The notes under the pieces were generated by a model. That model was not told the origin of the DNA and did no database searches. It saw only the letters and a program-made list of their open reading frames with translations. A program made the position numbers and the translations under genes. Positions 8,201-14,600 of a DNA stretch of 15,846 nt are shown in pieces. Every line of letters starts with the position of its first letter. The stretch's first letter is position 1. The DNA is from Pseudomonadota bacterium (GTDB taxonomy: Bacteria; Pseudomonadota; Alphaproteobacteria; Caulobacterales; Caulobacteraceae): contig JAEXJH010000503.1 of the NCBI GenBank assembly GCA_023445955.1, positions 1-15,846 of the forward strand. The letters are read 5' to 3'.

Positions 8201-11200
8201 CTGGTCTCGCTCTCCAGCGCGCCGCCAGCGTCGGTGAAGCTGACCTTGACGCGCACGGTCTGGCCGACATCGGCGTCGCCCAGGGTGTAGGACGAGGCGG
8301 TCGCGCCGCCGATGTCGGTAAACGCCGAACCGGTTCCGCGCTGCCACTGATAGCCGAGCGTCCCCATGCCGTCAGGGTCGGTCAGGGTCGAGACCGCCGT
8401 GAGGGTTTGGTCCTCGGTGGTCGTTCCGGTGATGGTGACGCCGCCGCCGTGCGGGTCGTTGACCGCGGTGATGTTGACCGTCACCGCCCCGCTGGACGAC
8501 AGGGCGCCGCCGGTTCCCTGGCCGCCGCCGTCGCTCAGCGCATAGCTCAGCGACACCGAGGCCGGCGGCGCGTCGCTGCTATGGGCGTAGGTGATGTGCT
8601 TGAGAACGCCGTTGACCAGCGCCGTGGTCGCCGTCGCGCCGCTGCTGGTGAAGCTGATCGTCAGCACGCCGCCGGTCGCGGTGTAGGTGGCGATGGTGTG
8701 ACCGCCGACCTGGATGGCGCCGCCGCTGATCGTGAACCCTGCGCCGGCGGTGTCGAAGGCAAAGAGGTCGCTGGCGTTGGCCGAGGCGCGCTGGACCGTG
8801 AACGCGGCGCCGGCATAGTCGCCCGCGCCGCCGTTGCGGGCGTCCAGCTCGACATCGGACGCCGACAGCCCGCCCAGCAGGATGGCCGGCGTCTGCTCGA
8901 TGGCGTTCACCGCCGTGGCCGTGGCCGGGACGACGGGCGCGTCGTTCACCGCCGTGACGCTGGTCGATAGGGTGACGGCGGTGTCGCTGAAACGGGTCTG
9001 GCCGCCGTGCGCCGCGACGCTGACCAGCGCGCCGGCGGTGACCGCGCCGCCGGAATTGTCGATCAGGTGGGCGCTCAGGGTCGGGGCCGCGCCGTTGAAA
9101 TTGGCGGCCGGCGCGAAACGCAGGCTCGTCCCGGCGGCCAGCACCAGGGCGCTGGCCTCGCTGTAGGCTCCAAGGCCCACCCAGGCGGTTCCGTTGAAGT
9201 ACTGCCAGGCGCCCTGCGCGGCCGTGGCGGGGTTGGCGACCACCGCCACGCCGGCCAGGCTGTCGCCGTCGATGTCGTGGAACAGCCCGCCGAACAGGCT
9301 GCCGACCGTGGCGCCTGCGGGGTTCGCCGCGTCCTCGGCCACAGCCGCCAAAGTCGCCGAGCCGGTGAAGGTGGGAGCGTCGTTGGTCGGCGTGACGTCG
9401 ATGCTCAGCGTCATGAGGGCGCTGTACGGCGTGCTCCCGCCGACATAGGTCAGGTCGGTCACCTGCCCCGTGGTGGCCGTCCCGCCCGCGTCCTCCATCA
9501 TCGACACCGTCAGGGCCGGGGCGACGCCGTTATAGTTGGCGGCCGGGACGAACCGCACCTGGGTGCTGACATCGAGAACGAAGGCGTTGGTCGTCGAGAC
9601 CGCCGGCATGTCCTTCCAGGTCGCGCCGTCCAGGTACTGATAGACGCCCTCGGTCGTGGCGGCGTTGGCGGTCACGGCCACGCCGGTCAGGATGCTGGCC
9701 CCTCCGTCCTGGGCGTCGGAGAAGTGGCCGCCGAACAGCGCGCCGATGGTCTGGCCCGTGCTGGGCCCGGCGTCCTCGGCGACCGAGGTCAGGCTGACCA
9801 CCGAGCCGTTGAGGATGGCCGGGGCGTCGTTGACGTCGGTGACCTCGTGGCTGAGCACCACCGTGCCGGTGCTGATCGCGGTCGCCCCGCCGTTGGTCGC
9901 GGTGTTGATCGTCGCGCCGTTGCTGAGCGCGCCATACGAGGTGTCGATCAGCCGTACGGTCAGGGTCGGCGCAGGGCCGTTGAAGTCGGCGGCGGGGGCG
10001 AAGCGCAGCGGGGCCGTGGCTTTCAGCCCCACCGCCGCGGCGGTCGAGGCCGTACCGATGTCGGCCCAGTCAAGGCCGGTCCAGTACTGCCACTGGCCGG
10101 TGGCGTTGCTGGAGCCGTTGGCCACCACCGCGACGCCGGCGAAGGTGCTGGTCGCGCCGGCGCCCGGCGCCAGGTCGGCGCTGTCGTCGAACTGACCGCC
10201 AAACAGGCTGAGGACGGTGCGGCTCAGCCCCGAAGGCGTGATGTCCTCGTTGGTCGCCGTCAGGCTCGCCGTACCATCGCCGCCCACGACGGGGGCGCTG
10301 TTGACGTCGAGGACGGTGATGGTGTGGACGTCGACGTCGCTGGCGGCGCCGTCGCTGCTTGTCATGGTCAGGGCGAAGTCGCCATGGACATTGGCGCCGG
10401 CGGCGAACTTCACGCCGTTGGTCGCCGCCAGGGTGGCGTTGATCGCGCTCAGCGTCCCGGTCAGCGACACCGCGCCCGACCCGTTGCCGGTGACCTGGCC
10501 CGAAGTCAGGCCGCCCGCGACATTGGTCAGCACGGTGATCGCGCCCGCGGGCACGGACAGGGTGACCGAGAAGCTCTGCAGGATCGGGCTGGCGTCGACG
10601 TCGCTGACCTGCAGGCCGGTGACGGCGATGCTGGCGCCCTCGCTCCCCGAACTGGTCGAGACCGTGTTGACCGGCGCGTCGTTGGCGCCGCTGAGCGTCA
10701 GGGTGGTCGTGGCGCTGTTGCCGCCTCCGGCCGGAATGTCGGGCGTGCCGTCGTCCACCGACCAGGTCAGGGTCCGGGTGGTGTTGAGGCCGTAGTTGGT
10801 CGGGTTGTCGCCCGTGCTCCAGAACACGATCTGCGCCAGCACGGCCTTGTAGTTGGCCAGCGTGTCGTAGCCGCTCAGGCTCAGGGTCTCGCTGGCCGCG
10901 TCCCAGCTGAGCGTGATGTTGGTCGAGCCCGCCACGCCCGAGATGGCCTTGGACGCGCTGTAGCCCAGATGATCGCCGTCGGTGCTGGCCTCGTTGGAGG
11001 CGAACTTGCCGCCGGTGACCTGCACCTTGGCCCCGACCAGATAGCCGCCGTCGGTGTCGGTCAGGGTCGGCGCGCCGGTCAGCAGCGTCACCGCCGCGCC
11101 CTGCTCGGCCACCGCCGTGCTGGTCCCGCTGACGCTCAGCGCCGGCAGGTGCGAGAACACCATCCCCTGGATGTTGGCGCTGGTGGCCGTGAAGGTCGCT

Positions 11201-13305
11201 GGATAGAGCGTGTTGATCAGGCTCGCGGACGTGCCGGCGGTGTCCAGCTGGAAGACGTAGATGACGTCGTCGGCGCTGCCGTTCCCGATCTCCTTGGACT
11301 CGACATAGAGCTGCCGGGTGTTCTGATCGAACGTCATGTCGCCGGGGTAGAAATAGGTCCCGACCGCGCCGCTCAGCGTGACCTTGGTCGCCGTGCCGGC
11401 CGAGGCGTTCTCGGCGATGTACCAGATGGCGTTTTGCGAGGCGTTGTAGTTGGCGCTGCCCGGCTGGGCCGTATCGTAGGGCGAGAACGACTGGGTCGTG
11501 AAATAGACGAGGTCCGTCGTCTGATCGACCTCGACGTCATAGATGAAGCCGTTGGCGCCGCTGTCGGGGAACTGGCTCTGGGCGACGACCTGGGTGGTGT
11601 GGCCCAGGTTGCCCAGGTCCAGCCGGAACAGGCCCACCGATTTGACGGCCGCCGACAGCAGCTCGGTATAGAACAGATAGCCGCCCGAGCCCGCGGTCGG
11701 GTCCAGCGCGAAATCGCGCGGATCCAGCACGTGGGCGCCACTCTCCTTGGCCCGGTCGTCCGAGGCCGCGGTGATCAGGAAGCCCTGGTCGGTCAGCGCG
11801 CCGGTCGTGGTGTTGTAGCCGTAGACGCGGATGCCCGTGCCGGTGTCGGTGACCCCGTTGTTGTCCTGGTAGCCGACATAAACCTTGTGGTTGATCGCAT
11901 CGACCTGCATGCCGTTCGAGACGACGCCATTGCCGTAGCTGAAGGCCACGGTCGGGGCGGCCGAACTGCCGATCAGGCCATAGCTCAGCTTGCCGTCCAG
12001 ACCGGTGGAGCCGGCGTTGGAGAACACGAAATAGACGCCCGCGGCGGTGTCGACGCCGACATCGGCGACGAAGTTGGACGACAGCTTGTCGTCGCCGGTC
12101 CCCGCAGCGCCGTTGTCGAACAGGACGGTGTGGCCCCAGCCGTCGCTGTTGACGCGGGTGATGCGGGCGTCGCCGTCGGCGCCCTCGGTCGCGTACCACA
12201 GCTGGCCGCTGGGCTTGAGGCCGAAGGTCGAGACGCCGTCGTCGCTCGCGCCGGTGGCGATGACCCAGCTGGTCCCGCCGGCCGTGGCGGTGTGCACGTG
12301 GGTCACGCCCGACAGCTCGCGCGCGCCGGCGTCGTCGATGTTCTCCACGAAGGTCAGCGAACCGCCGCCGCCCACCTTGAACATCGACACGCCGCTCTCG
12401 GACCCGCCCACCGTCAGATAGGTCCCCGAGCCGAAGGTGCTGACCGTCAGGCTCTCGGCCCCGGCCAGGCGCAGGTTGGCGGTGTCGGAGACGTTGGCGA
12501 CATTGGTCAGCGCGCCCGTCGAACTGTTGACCGAAAAGACGCTGACGCCGTTGTCGGCCGCCCCGGCCACGAACAGGTAGGTCACCCCGCCGACCACCGC
12601 CGTGGCCACGTCGCTGGCCCCGGCCAGGTTCATGGCCCCGCCGTCGGTCCCCGAGCCGACCTCGGTCAGCGCGCCGTCTGCGCCGATCCTCAGCACACTG
12701 ACGCCATTGTCGACGCCGCCCGCCGCGAACAGGTAGGTGCTGGCGCCCACCACAGCCGTGGTCAGGCCCTTGACCCCGTCCAGCTCCAGCGTGCCGCCGT
12801 CGGCAAGATTGAAGACCGAGGTCAGCACGCCACTGGCCGCGACGCGGAAGACGCTGATCCCGTCGTCGACGGTCCCGGCGGCGAACACATAGGGCGTTCC
12901 GCCCACCGTGGCCGAGGCCAGGCGCGACACGCCGGCCAGCTTCAGGGTCGCGTCGTCGGCCACGTCGTGCACGGCGGTCAGGACGCCGGTCGCGCCGACC
13001 CGGAACACGCTGAGGCCGTTGTCGGTCGGCCCCGCGGCGACCAGATAGGTCGAGCCGCCCGAGGTGATCGCGGTGAGGCCGCTCACCCCCGCCAGGTTCA
13101 GCGCGCCGCTGTCGGTGACGTTGTCGCGGTTGGTCAGGCCGCCGTCGCGGCCCAGCTCGAACACGCTGACGCCGTTGTCGTCCGCGCCGGCGACGAAGAC
13201 GAAGGTCTTGCCGCCCACGTCGGCCGAGGTCACGGCCGCAGCGCCGTCCAGCTCCAGCGACCCACCGTCCGTCTCGTTGCCGCCGTTCCTGAAGAGAAGC
13301 GCCAT
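5251..13305 (-). CDS. Giant RTX repeat surface protein with C-terminal RsaA-type LPS-anchor-like domain
   Basis: One uninterrupted 2684-residue frame. Domains in order: seven propeller-like repeats (17-380); a second propeller-like region (about 370-720); cadherin-like modules with 'NDAP' linkers (725-1600), including three 'LFGG' units; six Ig-like ~97-residue repeats (1616-2188); a Pro/Thr linker (2188-2207); a domain I do not recognise (2210-2393); RTX calcium-binding nonapeptides (2395-2453); and an RsaA-like domain (about 2496-2684). There is no signal peptide and not one cysteine, both typical of type I secreted RTX and S-layer proteins. The likely role is a calcium-dependent adhesin or surface-layer-associated protein outside the cell. 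No ABC exporter or membrane-fusion gene lies in the window. ATG 13305 has only a weak GGGG ahead of it. The gene is divergent from the AraC gene. Confidence 0.92.
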   Translation of the reverse strand: MALLFRNGGNETDGGSLELDGAAAVTSADVGGKTFVFVAGADDNGVSVFELGRDGGLTNRDNVTDSGALNLAGVSGLTAITSGGSTYLVAAGPTDNGLSVFRVGATGVLTAVHDVADDATLKLAGVSRLASATVGGTPYVFAAGTVDDGISVFRVAASGVLTSVFNLADGGTLELDGVKGLTTAVVGASTYLFAAGGVDNGVSVLRIGADGALTEVGSGTDGGAMNLAGASDVATAVVGGVTYLFVAGAADNGVSVFSVNSSTGALTNVANVSDTANLRLAGAESLTVSTFGSGTYLTVGGSESGVSMFKVGGGGSLTFVENIDDAGARELSGVTHVHTATAGGTSWVIATGASDDGVSTFGLKPSGQLWYATEGADGDARITRVNSDGWGHTVLFDNGAAGTGDDKLSSNFVADVGVDTAAGVYFVFSNAGSTGLDGKLSYGLIGSSAAPTVAFSYGNGVVSNGMQVDAINHKVYVGYQDNNGVTDTGTGIRVYGYNTTTGALTDQGFLITAASDDRAKESGAHVLDPRDFALDPTAGSGGYLFYTELLSAAVKSVGLFRLDLGNLGHTTQVVAQSQFPDSGANGFIYDVEVDQTTDLVYFTTQSFSPYDTAQPGSANYNASQNAIWYIAENASAGTATKVTLSGAVGTYFYPGDMTFDQNTRQLYVESKEIGNGSADDVIYVFQLDTAGTSASLINTLYPATFTATSANIQGMVFSHLPALSVSGTSTAVAEQGAAVTLLTGAPTLTDTDGGYLVGAKVQVTGGKFASNEASTDGDHLGYSASKAISGVAGSTNITLSWDAASETLSLSGYDTLANYKAVLAQIVFWSTGDNPTNYGLNTTRTLTWSVDDGTPDIPAGGGNSATTTLTLSGANDAPVNTVSTSSGSEGASIAVTGLQVSDVDASPILQSFSVTLSVPAGAITVLTNVAGGLTSGQVTGNGSGAVSLTGTLSAINATLAATNGVKFAAGANVHGDFALTMTSSDGAASDVDVHTITVLDVNSAPVVGGDGTASLTATNEDITPSGLSRTVLSLFGGQFDDSADLAPGAGATSTFAGVAVVANGSSNATGQWQYWTGLDWADIGTASTAAAVGLKATAPLRFAPAADFNGPAPTLTVRLIDTSYGALSNGATINTATNGGATAISTGTVVLSHEVTDVNDAPAILNGSVVSLTSVAEDAGPSTGQTIGALFGGHFSDAQDGGASILTGVAVTANAATTEGVYQYLDGATWKDMPAVSTTNAFVLDVSTQVRFVPAANYNGVAPALTVSMMEDAGGTATTGQVTDLTYVGGSTPYSALMTLSIDVTPTNDAPTFTGSATLAAVAEDAANPAGATVGSLFGGLFHDIDGDSLAGVAVVANPATAAQGAWQYFNGTAWVGLGAYSEASALVLAAGTSLRFAPAANFNGAAPTLSAHLIDNSGGAVTAGALVSVAAHGGQTRFSDTAVTLSTSVTAVNDAPVVPATATAVNAIEQTPAILLGGLSASDVELDARNGGAGDYAGAAFTVQRASANASDLFAFDTAGAGFTISGGAIQVGGHTIATYTATGGVLTISFTSSGATATTALVNGVLKHITYAHSSDAPPASVSLSYALSDGGGQGTGGALSSSGAVTVNITAVNDPHGGGVTITGTTTEDQTLTAVSTLTDPDGMGTLGYQWQRGTGSAFTDIGGATASSYTLGDADVGQTVRVKVSFTDAGGALESETSPATATIANINDAPSGAVTADGTATEDQTLTANTSALADADGLGTLHYQWQRGTGSTFSNISGATASTYTLGDPDVGKTVRVVVSYTDQHGAAETVQGTPTATIAGVNDPHTGAVTISGTTTEDQVLTAVTSGLADPDGLGQLHYDWQRDTGAGFVSTGAADQATYALSDADVGHTIRVEVSYTDQQGFSETETSAATGAIANVNDAPTGAVTVTGAATEDQVLTADTSALADADGLGTLSYKWQRGTGSTFTDIGGATASTYTLSDPDVGKTVRVVVSYTDLHGAVETVTGAPTATVTGVNDPHTGGVTISGTTTEDQVLTAVTSALADADGLGTLSYKWQRGTGSTFADIGGATGSTYTLGDADVGQTVRAVVSYTDLQGFAETATSPATGAIANVNDAPTGAVVISGSAVESQTLTASNTLADNDGLGTITYQWKANGATIGTGATLALTSAYVGQAITVTASYTDLHGAAESVASSSVTVAAAPVVVTPPTTNPPTTTPPVVIDGASVEVTKTTNVDGSITQTTTIAPVTPAASGQAADIPLFSESGRSLLSVSAPVGFSMTITGNDRPETATGATDDLMRAIRGVGGDSGQTSAASSFLTGLATESRVLVQSVTPTVAASADKAMPLTFEGSPAGDGVFTALVLNVTKLPSGTIINLNNIDFVTIVGAARLGGGDGAQVVFGDDAEQYIVLGADDDILHGGGGNDVIGSKGGNDMLYGDAGDDTLFGGEGDDYMDGGAGYDTVLMGGALKDYVFIHTAKGLQSLSVEGVDTMVNVEALKMVDGAVVTDLNKLVNGTTSVAVMTYQFFTGKTPTAAGLEYLLHAPDSVNASDLSDPYYLKFNVDNRYINFAINLASPQGQAHAWFAQTYGSLTFEQTLTKAYKEIFGVTLTADKVQHLLYDPVGQDMTRLHYFELFAGSQDGAKAGIIGWLLAAAVLENTGRYAAANTAFLSDFADGDAKLNIDLVAVYGDGHAWGTFA
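5254..5841 (-). other. C-terminal domain resembling the RsaA N-terminal LPS-binding domain (residues 2489-2684)
   Basis: Segments such as 'KLVNGTTSVAV', 'TYQFFTGKTPTAAGLEYLL', 'DPYYLKFNVDNRYINFAINLA', 'TLTKAYKEIFG', 'YAAANTAFLSDFADG' and 'NIDLVAVYGDG' line up in the same order with what I recall of RsaA residues about 50-250. In C. crescentus that RsaA region anchors the S-layer to O-antigen. The first part also resembles DUF4214. In RsaA this domain is N-terminal; here it forms the very C-terminus, where a type I secretion signal is also expected. Homology is judged from memory, without alignment software. Confidence 0.72.
5947..6123 (-). repeat. RTX calcium-binding nonapeptide repeats (residues 2395-2453)
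   Basis: About six GGxGxDxLx-type units: GADDDILHG, GGGNDVIGS, KGGNDMLYG, DAGDDTLFG, GEGDDYMDG and GAGYDTVLM. These form a parallel beta-roll that folds on binding calcium outside the cell. They are the hallmark of type I secretion substrates. Confidence 0.92.
6685..6744 (-). other. Proline/threonine linker (residues 2188-2207)
   Basis: The stretch 'VVVTPPTTNPPTTTPPVV' separates the repeat stalk from the membrane-proximal part. It is probably an extended, flexible or glycosylatable hinge. It is the only such low-complexity segment in the protein. Confidence 0.7.
6742..8460 (-). repeat. Six ~97-residue Ig-like tandem repeats in A-B alternation (residues 1616-2188)
   Basis: Repeats start at Asn1616, 1712, 1809, 1906, 2003 and 2100, so the spacing is 96 and then four times 97 residues (291 bases). 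Each has 'TEDQxLTA', 'LADxDGLGTLxYxWQRGTGSxF', 'YTLGDxDVGxTVRVxVSYTD' and a closing 'ND'. Type A opens NDPH and carries 'DADVGQT'-like and 'xQGFxETxTS' stretches. Type B opens NDAP and carries 'DPDVGKT' and 'HGAxETV'. The last unit (from 2100) is divergent and shorter. The same alternation shows in the DNA at 582-base spacing (for example around 7240 and 7820). Confidence 0.88.
8935..10299 (-). repeat. Three long cadherin/VCBS-like modules with LFGG motifs (residues 1003-1457)
   Basis: Three modules each carry an 'LFGGxFxD' start (Phe1035, Phe1191, Phe1338), an aromatic 'WQYWTG/YQYLDG/WQYFNG' strand, an 'RFxPAAxxNGxAPxL' strand, and an 'NDAP' end. Spacing is 156 then 147 residues. Such modules form the stalks of RTX adhesins and usually bind calcium between units. 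Confidence 0.75.
11145..12198 (-). other. Second propeller-like (YWTD/NHL-type) region of the giant protein (residues about 370-721)
   Basis: Irregular units with a 'xxVDxxxxxVYF' pattern: Asp419, Asp469, Asp535, Asp594 and Asp660, each followed by a hydrophobic-aromatic strand such as 'GVYFVF', 'KVYVGY' or 'LVYFTT'. This spacing of 50-66 residues resembles YWTD/NHL-type blades. Five units are clear and a sixth begins at 'LWYATEG' (369). No ligand can be read. Confidence 0.5.
12166..13257 (-). repeat. Seven 52-residue repeats, probable seven-bladed beta-propeller head (residues 17-380)
   Basis: The motif 'aGxxDNGVSVFrvGxxGxLT' recurs seven times. Its central glycine falls at residues 45, 97, 149, 201, 253, 305 and 357, exactly 52 residues (156 bases) apart each time. 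Each unit also carries 'VGGxxYLFVAG' and 'LxLAGVxxL' strand-like stretches. Seven four-stranded units would close a propeller. The fold is inferred from repeat number and strand pattern; the spacing is read directly. Confidence 0.8.
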
Positions 13306-13327
13306 TGGTCAGCCCCACGATCTAAAG

Positions 13328-13352
13328 GGGGAAGGCGCACGGGCGCTTCCCC
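13328..13352 (-). promoter_or_regulatory. Hairpin in the expected 5' leader of the giant gene
   Basis: A 10-bp stem (GGGGAAG plus CGC against GCG plus CTTCCCC) with one bulged base (13335) and a four-base loop (13339-13342). It lies 22-47 bases upstream of ATG 13305. It has no T-run to make it a strong terminator. It could be a leader structure affecting translation or mRNA stability, or an operator. Confidence 0.45.
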
Positions 13353-13628
13353 GAAACGTCGGGCCGTCGTGGGTGGCGGAATATCCTGCAGTCGCTCGTC
13401 TTACGCGAACTTACGTACAACACCGATCATGCGGGCCGCCGGATACGGGTCGGAGTTCGAGCCGTATTCTGTTGTCTGTCGTGCAACGGCCTTCAGCGCT
13501 TCTTCCCACCCAACACCGTGTCTCGGACTGACTGTCCTGTTCGACACGCCTGAGATAACGGCCCCAGGATTGCTAGTTTTGCGGGCATACCCCGCCGGAG
13601 TCTTTGACTGGTTGTGCCAGTCGACTTG

Positions 13629-13665
13629 TTCTAGCGTGCCAAGCGGCCGTTGGCTGACGCTAGAA
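13629..13665. promoter_or_regulatory. Long dyad (probable operator) just upstream of the AraC gene
   Basis: Arms TTCTAGCGT (13629-13637) and ACGCTAGAA (13657-13665) are perfect complements. Nested inside are GCCAA (13638-13642) and TTGGC (13650-13654), with only TG (13655-13656) unpaired on one side around a seven-base GCGGCCG centre. Each arm contains a CTAG and reads outward as GCTAGAA. This resembles the Caulobacter housekeeping -10 (GCTANAWC as I remember it): GCTAGAAC on the minus strand (13628-13635) matches fully, and GCTAGAAA on the plus strand nearly. It ends 20 bases before ATG 13686. Operator, paired promoters or leader hairpin are all possible. Confidence 0.55.
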
Positions 13666-13685
13666 ATAGTGACAACCATGACGGC

Positions 13686-14600
13686 ATGGCCAGCCGGATA
13701 CCACCTGGACTCCATATACCACCGACGCCGCGCACCGCGTGGTCGCTGGCCGGCGCCGAGGCGGCCGACTTCCACGATCAGTTGCAGGGCTGGCGGCTGG
13801 GCGCGGCGCTGATCGCCCGCCGCCGCACCTCGGCGCGGCGGCTGGTGCGGTCCCGCGCCCTGGTCCAGAGCCACGAGACGCCAGCGCCGCGCGTGATCCT
13901 GCAGGTGTCGGGCCGCTTCCAGGGCGACTATGACGGCCGGGAGGCCCAAGGCGGTCCCGGCGTCATCCGGGTGGTCGACCTCGCCCGGCCATTCGATGTC
14001 GTTGAGACCGAGGCCGAGACCCTCGAGCTGAGCCTGCCCCACGATCGGCTGGACCTGAGCCTCGACGTCCACGGCCTGGTCTTCGCCGGCGATCACCCCA
14101 TGGCCCACTTGCTGGCCGGGCTTCTGCAAGGCCTGGTCGAGGCCGCGCCCCACCTGACGCCCACCGAGGCCCTGGCGGCCGGGGAGGCCGCCTGCGCCCT
14201 GGCGGTCGGCCTGATCGGCGGCCGCATCGACCGGGAGGCGCCCTATCCCGCCATAGGCGAGAGCCGCCTGTTCATGGCCGCTCGACGCTACATCGACGCC
14301 CAGCTGAACAGCCGCGACCTCAACCCCGCCGCCCTCGGCGCTCATCTGGGCGTCTCGCGCCGGACGCTCTATCGGCTTTTCGATGGCCAGCACGGCGTCG
14401 CCGGCTACATCCAGCAGCGCCGGCTGGAGCGCGCCTTCGACGCCATCGCCCAAACCGGCGGCCCGTGGACCTCGCTGGCCGACATCGCCTACGCCCACGG
14501 CTTCCAGTCCGAGGCCCATTTCAGCCGCGCCTTCCGCGCCCGCTTCGGCCTGCGCCCCGGCGAGGCGCGCAGCCTGCGCCGCGAAGATCCCCGCCCCTAG
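13686..14600 (+). CDS. AraC-family transcriptional regulator
   Basis: A 304-residue protein. The C-terminal third has the two helix-turn-helix motifs of the family: residues about 213-232 ('LNPAALGAHLGVSRRTLYRL') and 264-285 ('LADIAYAHGFQSEAHFSRAF'), closing with the conserved 'FGLRPGEAR'. The N-terminal ~180 residues, with 'AADFHDQLQGW' near the start, look like the cupin-like ligand/oligomerisation domain of AraC_binding_2-type regulators. The ATG at 13686 is chosen. A TTG at 13650 in the same frame would add 12 residues but lies inside the operator-like dyad. The ribosome site is weak. It is divergent from the giant gene and convergent with the glucosidase, sharing the last four bases with it. 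Targets are not readable; self-regulation through the dyad at 13629-13665 is plausible. Confidence 0.92.
   Translation: MASRIPPGLHIPPTPRTAWSLAGAEAADFHDQLQGWRLGAALIARRRTSARRLVRSRALVQSHETPAPRVILQVSGRFQGDYDGREAQGGPGVIRVVDLARPFDVVETEAETLELSLPHDRLDLSLDVHGLVFAGDHPMAHLLAGLLQGLVEAAPHLTPTEALAAGEAACALAVGLIGGRIDREAPYPAIGESRLFMAARRYIDAQLNSRDLNPAALGAHLGVSRRTLYRLFDGQHGVAGYIQQRRLERAFDAIAQTGGPWTSLADIAYAHGFQSEAHFSRAFRARFGLRPGEARSLRREDPRP

Larger units (their letters stand above)
13306..13685. promoter_or_regulatory. Divergent intergenic control region with several inverted repeats
   Basis: These 380 bases separate the giant gene (leftward) from the AraC gene (rightward) and are less GC-rich than the flanks. 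Besides the two structures listed separately, inverted repeats occur at 13443-13467 (ATACGG/CCGTAT), 13517-13548 (CGTGTC/GACACG enclosing GGAC/GTCC), 13581-13595 (GCGGG/CCCGC) and 13606-13622 (GACTGG/CCAGTC). CTTACG is repeated directly at 13400 and 13410. One GANTC site (CcrM methylation target in Caulobacter) lies at 13598-13602. TTGACT at 13604-13609 is a -35-like hexamer but has no convincing -10. Some 6-bp repeats are expected by chance in this length. No convincing small gene or tRNA is seen. Confidence 0.5.

Noticed and set aside
6742..8460. Regular 291-base repeats suggestive of a CRISPR array or satellite
   Set aside because: The period is far too long for CRISPR, there are no unique spacers, and the repeats are in frame and encode Ig-like domains.
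13455..13467. tRNA T-arm-like sequence (GGCTCGAACTCC on the minus strand)
   Set aside because: No acceptor, D or anticodon arms can be drawn around it.
13401..13640. A minus-strand coding stretch in the divergent gap ending '...YGSNSDPYPAARMIGVVRKFA'
   Set aside because: The composition looks protein-like, but there is no ATG with a ribosome site in the gap. The frame only extends by running antisense through the AraC gene. Kept as intergenic; a small-protein search in relatives could change this.
13650..13685. TTG 13650 as start of the AraC gene
   Set aside because: Rare start codon with no ribosome site, located inside the long dyad; ATG 13686 is preferred.
9007..13812. A 1601-codon open frame on the plus strand, opposite the giant gene
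   Set aside because: It mirrors the repeat structure of the minus-strand gene, its product is low-complexity Arg/Gly/Ala-rich and it runs through the start of the real gene. It is a by-product of high GC and codon-phase bias. The same holds for the 5272-8970 plus frame.
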